Position numbers and translations under genes: made by a program. Below are positions 1-5,800 of a stretch of 5,800 nucleotides of DNA, in pieces (the first letter of the stretch is position 1; each line of letters begins with the position of its first letter). The stretch spans positions 1 to 5,800 of the forward strand of contig JAJRYP010000047.1 of assembly GCA_024275695.1 (NCBI GenBank). Reading direction: 5' to 3'. The notes beneath the pieces were generated by a model. It was not told the origin of the DNA. It saw only the letters and a list, made by a program, of their open reading frames with translations, and searched no databases. Source of the stretch: Patescibacteria group bacterium (lineage in GTDB: Bacteria > Patescibacteriota > Gracilibacteria > UBA1369 > PNNO01).

Positions 1-191
1 AAGAGGGCAAAAATCCGCTCATTCTGGACTCAAAAGAGCCGAAATTGGATGTGGTGGAATTTTTGCAGGGAGAAAAACGATACAGCGCGCTGAAAACGAC
101 TTTCCCGGAAAACGTAGATAAATACTGGAGCGAATTCCAGATCTTTGTGAAAGAACGGTATGAACATTACAAAATGTTAGCCGGGAAATAA
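1..191 (+). CDS. nifJ: Pyruvate:ferredoxin (flavodoxin) oxidoreductase, C-terminal end (partial)
   Basis: This is the 3' end of a gene that begins outside the window; the first complete codon is at base 3 and the stop is TAA at 189-191, leaving 62 residues. The tail has the pattern I recognise from the C-terminus of homodimeric pyruvate:ferredoxin oxidoreductases: NPLILDSKEP, then FLQGEKRYSAL, then FPE, then a helical end with KERYEHYK. The family oxidatively decarboxylates pyruvate to acetyl-CoA and CO2, passing electrons to ferredoxin or flavodoxin through thiamine diphosphate and iron-sulfur clusters in the cytoplasm. None of the cofactor-binding domains lie in this fragment, so the call rests on the C-terminal motif alone. 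A strong terminator follows 27 bases after the stop. The gene converges on the minus-strand block to its right. Confidence 0.85.
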   Translation, partial: EGKNPLILDSKEPKLDVVEFLQGEKRYSALKTTFPENVDKYWSEFQIFVKERYEHYKMLAGK

Positions 192-218
192 TTTGTCTGT
201 TTTCAGGCGTTAAATTTC

Positions 219-260
219 AAATCCCCCTTAGCCGTTGGTTGAGGGGGATTTTTTTATTTT
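219..260 (+). terminator. Rho-independent terminator of the oxidoreductase gene
   Basis: The arms at 219-228 and 242-251 pair over 10 bp, with a core of five G-C pairs (CCCCC against GGGGG). The loop is 13 bases. A run of T with a single A follows to base 260. It lies just after the nifJ-type stop codon and is oriented to end that transcript. Confidence 0.93.
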
Positions 261-492
261 CGTAAAGCATATTACAAGGAATATAGATAAAAACCATTGT
301 CTCCATTTCATTAGTTCGGGTTTGCCATATAAAGCGCTAGTTCCTGAATGCTTAACAAAAAAATAAAGCACACGAAAAAAATTGAAAATTTTTATAACCC
401 GAAGACTCTGCATGAAGCACTCTCCGTTTTAAAACTTTCTTATATCCCGGACTCCGCAAAAAAGCTTCGACAATATCTAGGAATTAAGATAT
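261..492. other. Intergenic spacer with no supported gene
   Basis: This A+T-rich stretch lies between two convergent transcription units. I see no tRNA, no long open frame with a ribosome-binding site and no tandem repeat. The only structure is a short A/T-only inverted repeat at 377-393 (AAAAATT, GAA, AATTTTT). It could act weakly as a terminator for the minus-strand four-gene block, but it has no G-C pairs and I do not call it one. A 61-codon open frame on the minus strand (228-413) runs into the nifJ terminator and is rejected as a gene. Confidence 0.6.
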
Positions 493-969
493 TTATGTTT
501 TCGGAACCAAAGTAAGATAGTCGATCATTTTCCTCGAAACATCCCACTTTGCAACCTTCATCGTCTGATTTGCATTTTTGCCATAAAAAAGGAGATCTTC
601 CCTTCTTAAAACATTAAAAATATAATCGAGTGCGCCAAGCCCCTTTGGTGAAATCAAAAATGATTCTACCGGATTTATTAATTGTGTATAACCCCAAAGT
701 TGCCCAAGGTCTTTTAATGTCAGCGGTTTGTTTTTAACTTCTACAAAAGCAAGTTTGATCTTGTTGCCTCGTTTTAGAATTCCTACAATATCTACTTTTA
801 TTGAAAGGCCTAAAGTCTCTTTTATTGCGATATTTCTCTTTCGTAGCACAACATCTAAATTATATTTAGATGTTTCAAATGTTGTCTCTATTGAATAATA
901 AGGATATTTTTCCTTCAAAAAAATTTTCAGCCAACCAGCAATGTCAGGATAAAGCTCTTTTTCGTCCAT
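493..969 (-). CDS. Small PD-(D/E)XK nuclease, probable restriction endonuclease subunit
   Basis: A 158-residue soluble protein. Asp60 in KVDIVG sits at the start of a beta strand and Glu77-Val-Lys79 (VEVKNK) 16 residues later gives the D-x16-ExK core of the PD-(D/E)XK nuclease fold. The next helix carries Gln90-Leu-Trp-Gly-Tyr94, a QxxxY motif of the kind seen in RecB-like and Cas4-like nucleases. These residues would bind Mg2+ and hydrolyse DNA phosphodiesters. About 60 residues precede the core and about 65 follow it, which leaves little room for a separate DNA-recognition domain. The start is set at 969 because GAGGAA lies five bases upstream; an in-frame TTG at 1020 would add 17 residues but overlaps the previous gene and lacks that site. 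It is the last gene of the block, one base after the stop of the LAGLIDADG-like gene. The nuclease fold is read from motifs; its role as the cutting subunit is inferred from context. A repair or other housekeeping nuclease is the alternative. Confidence 0.78.
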   Translation of the reverse strand: MDEKELYPDIAGWLKIFLKEKYPYYSIETTFETSKYNLDVVLRKRNIAIKETLGLSIKVDIVGILKRGNKIKLAFVEVKNKPLTLKDLGQLWGYTQLINPVESFLISPKGLGALDYIFNVLRREDLLFYGKNANQTMKVAKWDVSRKMIDYLTLVPKT

Positions 970-970
970 A

Positions 971-1936
971 TTATTTCCTCGGATACCCCAGGATTTCTGC
1001 CATTTCTTTCCATGAATCAAAATGTCTTCCTCTCAAAACCTCTGGAATTCTTTCGTCTTTTTCTAACGGATGTATTGGCTTCTTTTTTGAAGCGAATTTT
1101 GTTTGCCAATAAAATCGATGGTGAATTACATCCAATCTGCCAAGCAATTTTTCCCACTTCTCCTTTTGCGCCTCTGATCTTGCTTTTTCTATTTTCAGCT
1201 TCACAAAACGATCCCATTCCCGGCGATTGTGTTCAGCTAATGAACTTAAAATTTCCATCTTATGAATTATGCGAAAACCAACTTTTTCAAATTCGTCCGC
1301 AAATATTTTTATTTGATGTTCTCGAATCCAGGTATTATAACGTCCTTTTTTGTAATCGCGAAGATTTGGATCTCGAGTATTGGGATGTCCCCAATTAATG
1401 GTATGAACAGGAATATCAAGCTCCAATAGCAGATTGGCAATATCAATAGTTAAAAACCAATTTTTTGGGATTTCTATGTAAACTCTATGTCCATAGCAGG
1501 GAGCGTTTTTTGTGCATAAATAATTATTGCTGCGGCGAATATGTGCAGTTACATCGGCAAGCCCGCTTAAAAATTCTTTTTTGATATCTGTGGGAGACTG
1601 AAAAACTTCCCCTGGAATGCGAAACTCTTGATAGCTAACTTCATTTTTCAAATATCGATTTATTTCTCTTATGAGAAAATCGCTACTATTTTTTGTGAAT
1701 GATATCGTTGTTCTGCCTTTTCCGGTAACGACATTGATTCTTGTATCAATCAAAGGCTCTAAAATGTTTTTTATATCTAATAAACTTGCCTTTACAGATA
1801 ATCTGGCATCTTTATTTTCAACGATCAAGTTTTTATGTGGTATTTCTATCCTTATTTCTGTCTTTACGGAATTCCTGACTATCATTCCTTTTCCGATGAT
1901 CATACCCAGCAAGTAAACAAACTCGGCATTATTCAT
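971..1936 (-). CDS. LAGLIDADG-fold protein lacking catalytic acids, probable DNA-recognition subunit
   Basis: A 321-residue protein with two LAGLIDADG-like helices about 114 residues apart, the spacing of a single-chain, pseudo-symmetric two-domain protein. Helix 1 is LLGMIIGKG (residues 9-17), close to the LLGxIIGDG form common in this family. Helix 2 is LSGLADVTA (123-131). The family's metal-binding acid, the eighth position of the motif, is Lys16 in the first and Thr130 in the second, so cleavage by this fold is unlikely. Cys141, Cys147 and His150 form a small cluster that might bind zinc. Residues about 225-265 are highly charged and helical. The tail (about 290-320, with RGRHFDSW) is not a domain I recognise. 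The gene starts one base after the stop of the second methyltransferase and ends one base before the nuclease start; AAAGG nine bases upstream of ATG is a plausible ribosome-binding site. Known relatives are homing endonucleases, RNA maturases and the WhiA regulator. Here the setting suggests sequence recognition for the adjacent nuclease. A decayed homing endonuclease or a regulator are alternatives. Confidence 0.68.
   Translation of the reverse strand: MNNAEFVYLLGMIIGKGMIVRNSVKTEIRIEIPHKNLIVENKDARLSVKASLLDIKNILEPLIDTRINVVTGKGRTTISFTKNSSDFLIREINRYLKNEVSYQEFRIPGEVFQSPTDIKKEFLSGLADVTAHIRRSNNYLCTKNAPCYGHRVYIEIPKNWFLTIDIANLLLELDIPVHTINWGHPNTRDPNLRDYKKGRYNTWIREHQIKIFADEFEKVGFRIIHKMEILSSLAEHNRREWDRFVKLKIEKARSEAQKEKWEKLLGRLDVIHHRFYWQTKFASKKKPIHPLEKDERIPEVLRGRHFDSWKEMAEILGYPRK
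975..980 (-). promoter_or_regulatory. Ribosome-binding site deciding the nuclease start
   Basis: GAGGAA on the minus strand is followed by five bases and ATG at 969. It lies in the last codons of the preceding gene and supports the 969 start over the TTG at 1020. Confidence 0.75.
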
Positions 1937-1937
1937 C

Positions 1938-2735
1938 TTAAGCAGCCTTTCTAAAAATCAAAATGTATTCGTGAACTTTATTTACGCGAAACGCATAAGG
2001 ATATCCCAGAGGTCGTAAATTATTGTATTCATGTTGGCGATCCCAAATGATAATATCTTCAAAAGAAAAACCAATGTCTGTCATTTTTTTCGCCAAGTCA
2101 GAATGAAACGGATAAAAAATATTCTTCTTTCTTATATCCATAACAATTACCACACAAAAACCAGACGGTTTGATTGTCTCGAAAATTTGTCTGAAAATAT
2201 CGGCTAATTCCTCTAAAAAATCATTATAATCTTTTATGTTGCCCAAGTCTTTTTTAGAGTCACTGTAACTAACAGATTTTTTCCCGTCTGCCGTTCTGCT
2301 CCTATTCAATATGTCCCAATATGGAGGAGATGTTATACATAAATCAATTTCATTTTTACCTACATATTCTAAAATCTTCCTTGCATCATCATGGTAAAGC
2401 GCCGGTTCAAGGAAATCTGGATCCATTTGCACAAGTCCGATATTTGCAAGTCTATTTTTTGTAATTTTAAAATATTCTTGGGACAAATCGAACCCGATGC
2501 CTTTACGTCCCTCTAAAGCCGCTGCCAAAACTGTGCTCCCGCATCCCATAAAAGGGTCTAATACTTTGTCTCCTTTTTTTGAAAAAATTTGAATAATTCG
2601 GCTAACCAGAGCGGTGGGGAATATGGCAGGATGTTTTAGTTGCTTTTCTTCTTTGGACTTTTGTATTCCTCTCCAAATACTAAACGAATATTGATACCAG
2701 GTTTTTCCGTCAAGGTCATTTAATCTATCAGCCAT
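1938..2735 (-). CDS. Compact SPPYW-type DNA methyltransferase (N4-cytosine or N6-adenine)
   Basis: A 265-residue S-adenosylmethionine-dependent DNA methyltransferase of the N-4/N-6 amino-methylating superfamily. An N-terminal stretch with HPAIFPTALV (35-44) matches the motif X region. Motif I is DPFMGCGST (60-68), motif II is GIGFDLS (79-85), and the catalytic motif IV is TSPPYW (135-140). Later strands are FCVVIVMDI (193-201) and the closing VHEYILIFRK (254-263). The order is X, I, II, IV, not the permuted order of classic PvuII-type enzymes. SPPY is more typical of N4-cytosine enzymes but also occurs in adenine enzymes, so the methylated base is uncertain. No large target-recognition domain is visible; only about 30 residues separate motif IV from the next conserved helix. 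ATG follows the previous stop by three bases, with GGTGG as a weak ribosome-binding site. It should protect one strand of the target from the linked nuclease. Confidence 0.9.
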   Translation of the reverse strand: MADRLNDLDGKTWYQYSFSIWRGIQKSKEEKQLKHPAIFPTALVSRIIQIFSKKGDKVLDPFMGCGSTVLAAALEGRKGIGFDLSQEYFKITKNRLANIGLVQMDPDFLEPALYHDDARKILEYVGKNEIDLCITSPPYWDILNRSRTADGKKSVSYSDSKKDLGNIKDYNDFLEELADIFRQIFETIKPSGFCVVIVMDIRKKNIFYPFHSDLAKKMTDIGFSFEDIIIWDRQHEYNNLRPLGYPYAFRVNKVHEYILIFRKAA

Positions 2736-2738
2736 TTC

Positions 2739-4406
2739 TTACCACCAGCTTTTCGGAGAAATAATTGTCTTCAATTCGTTTTCAATAGTTGCTTTTTCGC
2801 TTTCGGAAATATCATAAATTCGATAAACAATCTCATCCAACTTTCTCAAATTTTCCTTTTTGACTTCAGCGCTTACAGAGACAATTTCATCCACAATTGC
2901 AACTATTTTTTTAAATTTATCTGAGTCAGATGCTTCAACAATTGGAATCTTACCAATATAACTTTGGTCAGTGTGCATCGTTAATTTTGACCTGTTAAAA
3001 ACAGCCAAAATCAAAAAGAAATTGATCAACTTAGAATGCAAAATGCCTAAAATATATTTTGCAAATTCCTCGTTTTCAATGATGATATTTGTGACGGTAT
3101 CAAGTGTCAGCATTTTTTGGCTATCAAAAGCAGCAACAATCCCTGTCTCGGAAGAAAAAATATTTTGTAAGACTATCTTTTTTTTAGCTATCTTCTTAAT
3201 GCGGGCAGGGGCAAAATCACTCAAATACTTTTCATTAATATAACCAACTTTATGTATTTTAAATTTTGAAATAGACTTGCCGCGTAAAATTCTTTTCTGT
3301 TTATTTCCAACGAGTTCATCGGTCACATAATTATTTAAAGGCAATCCTCGGAAAATATTATTTTCAACAAGTCTTGACAATGAGATGCCTTGAGAATAAA
3401 TTTTATCAATAATTTCATAACATTTCTTATTATCAAAAATCAGGAATTTGCTGTTTGACTTTAAAAAATTTTTCTGTGGGATGAAAAACGAAGTTGCTTG
3501 TGAAAGTCTGTTTCCACCATTTTTCAGTGTCTTTATTTCAATAACATGCTTTCTGGAAGGCTTTTTCTTTTTTAAGATTAAAATTATCTGTTCCCCACGC
3601 ACATCTTTAAATTTAAGACCTAGATCAAAAATATGAATAACACTCGTACGTGCCAGAAGATACTCTCTCAATTTTGAATATGAGTTAACGTGTAATAAAC
3701 TTTTTGGTAAGACAAAAGCTAAAATTCCGCCCTCTTTAAGAATTTCCAGACCTCTTGCAATCATGAGGGAAGCTACATTAACCGATCCATTTAGAATCTC
3801 ATAAAAATTAGAATCTGCGGGATCAAAATCTTTGTATTTTCTTATTGTCTTGTAAGGCGGATTTCCGATTACTACATCAAATCCGCCTTTTTCAAACACA
3901 TCGCTAAATTTCTCTTTCCAATCGATGCCATGAGTGTCTAAAAGTTTGTTCTCTACAATTGAATTTCCTAAAATTAAATTCCTATTCAAAATATCATTAT
4001 CTTTGTCAATGCAGTAACTTTTTAAAAGCAAAGAAACTTTGGTGAGATGCAAAGCATGCTCATCAATATCCACGCCAAATAAATTTTCAAAATTTATTTC
4101 TATCCCTGAATTTTGCCAGAAATCAACAATCGCTAACAAGAACGAACCGCAGCCACAGGAAGGATCTATCACTTTTTGAGTAGGCTTAATGTTTAAGTAA
4201 GAAACTATATAATCGGAAATTTCTCTGGGTGTAAAAAATTGACCGTTGCTTTTTCTATTCGTTTTTTCTATGGAAAGCTCATATAACTTTCCAATTTCCT
4301 GCACAGTTTCAGCATTTTCAATTGAATTATTTATCGCCTCAATGTTCGAAATTTCAGGAATTGAGTTATTAATAACATTAGCTATTTGGGCAAGCTTCTT
4401 TTGCAT
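2739..4406 (-). CDS. Gamma-type adenine-N6 DNA methyltransferase with C-terminal specificity region
   Basis: A 555-residue enzyme that should transfer a methyl group from S-adenosylmethionine to the N6 of adenine in a specific DNA site. After a helical N-terminus come motif X GQFFTP (55-60), motif I DPSCGCGSFL (81-90), motif II GVDID (111-115) and catalytic motif IV NPPY (182-185). This order and the NPPY are those of gamma-class TaqI/Eco57I-like enzymes. The second half (about 330-555) resembles a TaqI-type or HsdS-like target-recognition domain: RGLPLNN (353-359), RILRGKSI (372-379), ILHSKLINFF (455-464) and a LDEIVYRIY ending (523-531). The protein looks complete and intact. ATG at 4404-4406 is preceded by GAGG four bases upstream. 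It is the first gene of the block, so protection would be made before the nuclease. A fused restriction activity is unlikely, because there is no nuclease domain before motif X. Confidence 0.93.
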   Translation of the reverse strand: MQKKLAQIANVINNSIPEISNIEAINNSIENAETVQEIGKLYELSIEKTNRKSNGQFFTPREISDYIVSYLNIKPTQKVIDPSCGCGSFLLAIVDFWQNSGIEINFENLFGVDIDEHALHLTKVSLLLKSYCIDKDNDILNRNLILGNSIVENKLLDTHGIDWKEKFSDVFEKGGFDVVIGNPPYKTIRKYKDFDPADSNFYEILNGSVNVASLMIARGLEILKEGGILAFVLPKSLLHVNSYSKLREYLLARTSVIHIFDLGLKFKDVRGEQIILILKKKKPSRKHVIEIKTLKNGGNRLSQATSFFIPQKNFLKSNSKFLIFDNKKCYEIIDKIYSQGISLSRLVENNIFRGLPLNNYVTDELVGNKQKRILRGKSISKFKIHKVGYINEKYLSDFAPARIKKIAKKKIVLQNIFSSETGIVAAFDSQKMLTLDTVTNIIIENEEFAKYILGILHSKLINFFLILAVFNRSKLTMHTDQSYIGKIPIVEASDSDKFKKIVAIVDEIVSVSAEVKKENLRKLDEIVYRIYDISESEKATIENELKTIISPKSWW

Positions 4407-4440
4407 TTTTCCTCAAAGAAAAAATATATGCACCCAATTG

Positions 4441-4487
4441 ATTTAAAACTTTGAACAAGGCAGAAATAAAATCTACCTTGTTCAAAG
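4441..4487 (-). terminator. Hairpin terminator after the isocitrate dehydrogenase gene
   Basis: Arms at 4449-4460 and 4476-4487 (CTTTGAACAAGG against its exact complement) pair over 12 bp without mismatch. Across one C/A mismatch, three further pairs extend the stem, leaving a 7-base loop. Read on the minus strand it comes 17 bases after the dehydrogenase stop and is followed by TTTTAAAT, a short T tract. Read on the plus strand there is no T tract. The weak tract makes partial read-through into the four-gene block possible. Confidence 0.7.
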
Positions 4488-4503
4488 CGAATATCCATAA
4501 AAG

Positions 4504-5700
4504 CTACTTCACATAACTTTCCCATTTCTGTTTCAAGTTGGGATCTTTCATTGTTTCCATCAAATAATTGCCAAATTCTTCTGCCGTGGCACCATTATCG
4601 CGACCCGTGATGACAAGTTTTTTCTCGTATTGACCGCAAATATCCAGCGCCATTTCCAGTTTTTCAGCTTTATCAGCGAAACCGATGTGTTTCAACATCA
4701 TTGCTCCGGCGCGAACGAGACTGCTGGGATCCGCATATTTTCCGCGGCCTTCTTTGATCATTCTCGGAGCGCTACCGTGAATTGCCTCGAACATGGCGTA
4801 GCGTTTGCCAATATTAGCGGATCCGGCTGTGCCAACTCCGCCCTGGAATTCTGCGGCTTCATCTGTCAAAATATCGCCATACAAATTGGGCAGCACAATA
4901 ACTCTGAACTGCGTGCGACGTTTGGGATCTACCAATTTTGCCGTCATAATATCGATATACCAGCCTTCCCATTCCACCTGCGGGTAATCTTTAGCAACCT
5001 CCGCAGCAACTTCCAGGAACAAACCATCCGTAGTTTTTACCACGTTCGCTTTTGTGACGACAGTGACTTTGTTGATATTATTTTTCGCGGCGTAATCAAA
5101 AGCCATGCGGATAATTCTTTCTGCGCCCTGGCGAGTGATTACCTTGAAATCAAATGCCAAATCTTCAGTGATCTGAATGCCTTTGGAACCTAAAATATAA
5201 GCGCCTTCTGTATTTTCACGGAAAAAGACCCAGTCGATGCCTTCTTTGGGAACTTTCACGGGACGAACATTCGCGAACAAATCCAGATAGCGACGCATCG
5301 CCACATTCGCACTTTCGATATTGGGCCATTGATCCCCTTTTTCTGGAGTTGTTGTCGGAGCTTTTAAAATGACGTGACATGCCTTTAGTTCTTCCAAAAC
5401 GTCGTCAGGGATAGCTTTCATGTGTTTGGCGCGATTTTCAATTGTAAGACCTTCAATGGTGCGAAATTCAACTTTATCGGATTTCAATTCGTCTTCTAAC
5501 AAAAAAGACAAAATGCGCTGCGTCTCTTGCGAAATAATAGGACCGATTCCGTCTCCCCAGCAAACACCGATAATGATCGGTTTCAATTTCGAATAATCGA
5601 TCCAATCTTCGCCCTGTTTCATCTTTTCCACTCTGGCTAACTGCTCTTCTACAAGATTAGCAAAGTGCTGTTTCGCACGTTCGATGACATCTTGATTCAT
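4504..5700 (-). CDS. icd: Isocitrate/isopropylmalate dehydrogenase family, probable isocitrate dehydrogenase
   Basis: A 398-residue cytoplasmic enzyme of the beta-decarboxylating dehydrogenase family; isocitrate to 2-oxoglutarate and CO2 is the likely reaction. GDGIGP (49-54) is the N-terminal signature. Isocitrate-binding residues of the family are in place: Ser130, Asn132 and Arg136 in SANVAMR, Arg146 in NVRP, and Arg161 and Tyr168 in FRENTEGAY. Catalytic Lys217 and metal-binding Asp250, Asp276 and Asp280 (NLYGDILTD) follow. The Ser/Asn pair favours isocitrate over isopropylmalate. The cofactor loop reads HGSAPRM (308-314): the positions that are Lys-Tyr in NADP-dependent E. coli enzyme and Asp-Ile in NAD-dependent relatives are Arg-Met, so cofactor choice is open. 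About 40 residues precede the core, somewhat more than usual. The start at 5700 is chosen for its GGAGGAG site; a TTG at 5727 in frame lacks one. It shares the strand of the methyltransferase block but is separated from it by a hairpin, and is much richer in G+C. Confidence 0.9.
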   Translation of the reverse strand: MNQDVIERAKQHFANLVEEQLARVEKMKQGEDWIDYSKLKPIIIGVCWGDGIGPIISQETQRILSFLLEDELKSDKVEFRTIEGLTIENRAKHMKAIPDDVLEELKACHVILKAPTTTPEKGDQWPNIESANVAMRRYLDLFANVRPVKVPKEGIDWVFFRENTEGAYILGSKGIQITEDLAFDFKVITRQGAERIIRMAFDYAAKNNINKVTVVTKANVVKTTDGLFLEVAAEVAKDYPQVEWEGWYIDIMTAKLVDPKRRTQFRVIVLPNLYGDILTDEAAEFQGGVGTAGSANIGKRYAMFEAIHGSAPRMIKEGRGKYADPSSLVRAGAMMLKHIGFADKAEKLEMALDICGQYEKKLVITGRDNGATAEEFGNYLMETMKDPNLKQKWESYVK

Positions 5701-5705
5701 TATTT

Positions 5706-5712
5706 CTCCTCC
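5706..5712 (-). promoter_or_regulatory. Ribosome-binding site deciding the dehydrogenase start
   Basis: GGAGGAG on the minus strand, followed by AAATA and then ATG at 5700. This near-consensus site and ideal spacing fix the start codon over the upstream TTG. Confidence 0.88.
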
Positions 5713-5800
5713 GTTTTCGTTCTTCAAACGATTTACAATTAATTTTTCATGCTAAAGTGTGGTCCCCAAAACTTCCAAACAAACAACTGAATATATAAAA

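Noticed and set aside
377..393. A/T-only inverted repeat as terminator of the four-gene block
   Set aside because: Seven A-T pairs with a 3-base loop and no G-C pairs would be too weak to call; it also lies about 100 bases from the nuclease stop.
228..413. A 61-codon open frame on the minus strand
   Set aside because: It has no clear ribosome-binding site, ends inside the nifJ terminator stem, has a composition typical of A+T-rich spacer and matches nothing I recognise.
970..1020. TTG start at 1020 for the nuclease
   Set aside because: It would overlap the previous gene by 50 bases and has no good ribosome-binding site, while ATG at 969 has GAGGAA at ideal spacing.
971..1936. Active homing endonuclease in an intron or intein
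   Set aside because: Both catalytic acids are replaced, the gene is free-standing in a tight operon, and neither neighbouring gene is interrupted.
4411..4450. Possible promoter for the four-gene block (TATATT at 4423-4428, minus strand)
   Set aside because: No convincing -35 element lies at normal distance, and A+T-rich sequence gives such matches by chance. A promoter somewhere after the hairpin is still likely.
4630..5193. A 187-codon open frame on the plus strand inside the dehydrogenase gene
   Set aside because: It is an antisense shadow of a well-conserved gene and has no recognisable domain.
5701..5800. Promoter for the dehydrogenase gene
   Set aside because: Several weak -35/-10 pairings can be drawn in this A+T-rich leader and none stands out.

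Overview
The window comes from a bacterial chromosome, probably an anaerobe or fermentative organism. One end carries the tail of a pyruvate:ferredoxin oxidoreductase gene, and the other carries an isocitrate dehydrogenase gene with strong Shine-Dalgarno spacing and ordinary codon use. The lineage cannot be fixed from this sequence.

Layout. Bases 1-191 (+ strand) are the last 62 codons of a nifJ-type pyruvate:ferredoxin oxidoreductase, closed by a clear intrinsic terminator at 219-260. Bases 261-492 hold no gene I can support. Bases 493-4406 are a tightly packed four-gene block on the minus strand, read from right to left. It encodes a 555-residue gamma-type adenine-N6 DNA methyltransferase with a C-terminal specificity region, a compact 265-residue SPPYW-type DNA methyltransferase, a 321-residue protein that looks like a two-motif LAGLIDADG-fold protein without its catalytic acids, and a 158-residue PD-(D/E)XK nuclease. 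The gaps between these genes are 3, 1 and 1 bases, so they almost certainly form one transcript. Bases 4441-4487 form a perfect 12-bp hairpin that separates this block from the isocitrate dehydrogenase gene upstream (4504-5700, minus strand).

How the genes may work together. The block has the content of a restriction-modification system: two protective methyltransferases first and a nuclease last. What is unusual is the third gene. The nuclease is little more than a catalytic domain and has no visible target-recognition domain. The gene directly before it encodes a protein with two LAGLIDADG-like helices whose catalytic positions carry Lys and Thr. My main hypothesis is that the LAGLIDADG-like protein reads the DNA target and the small PD-(D/E)XK protein cuts it, giving a split restriction enzyme. 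The two dissimilar methyltransferases would then each protect one strand of an asymmetric site. The block is also visibly richer in A+T than the dehydrogenase gene beside it, which suggests a horizontally acquired defence cassette lodged between two central-metabolism genes. The split-enzyme model is inference; gene content, order and motifs are read directly from the sequence.
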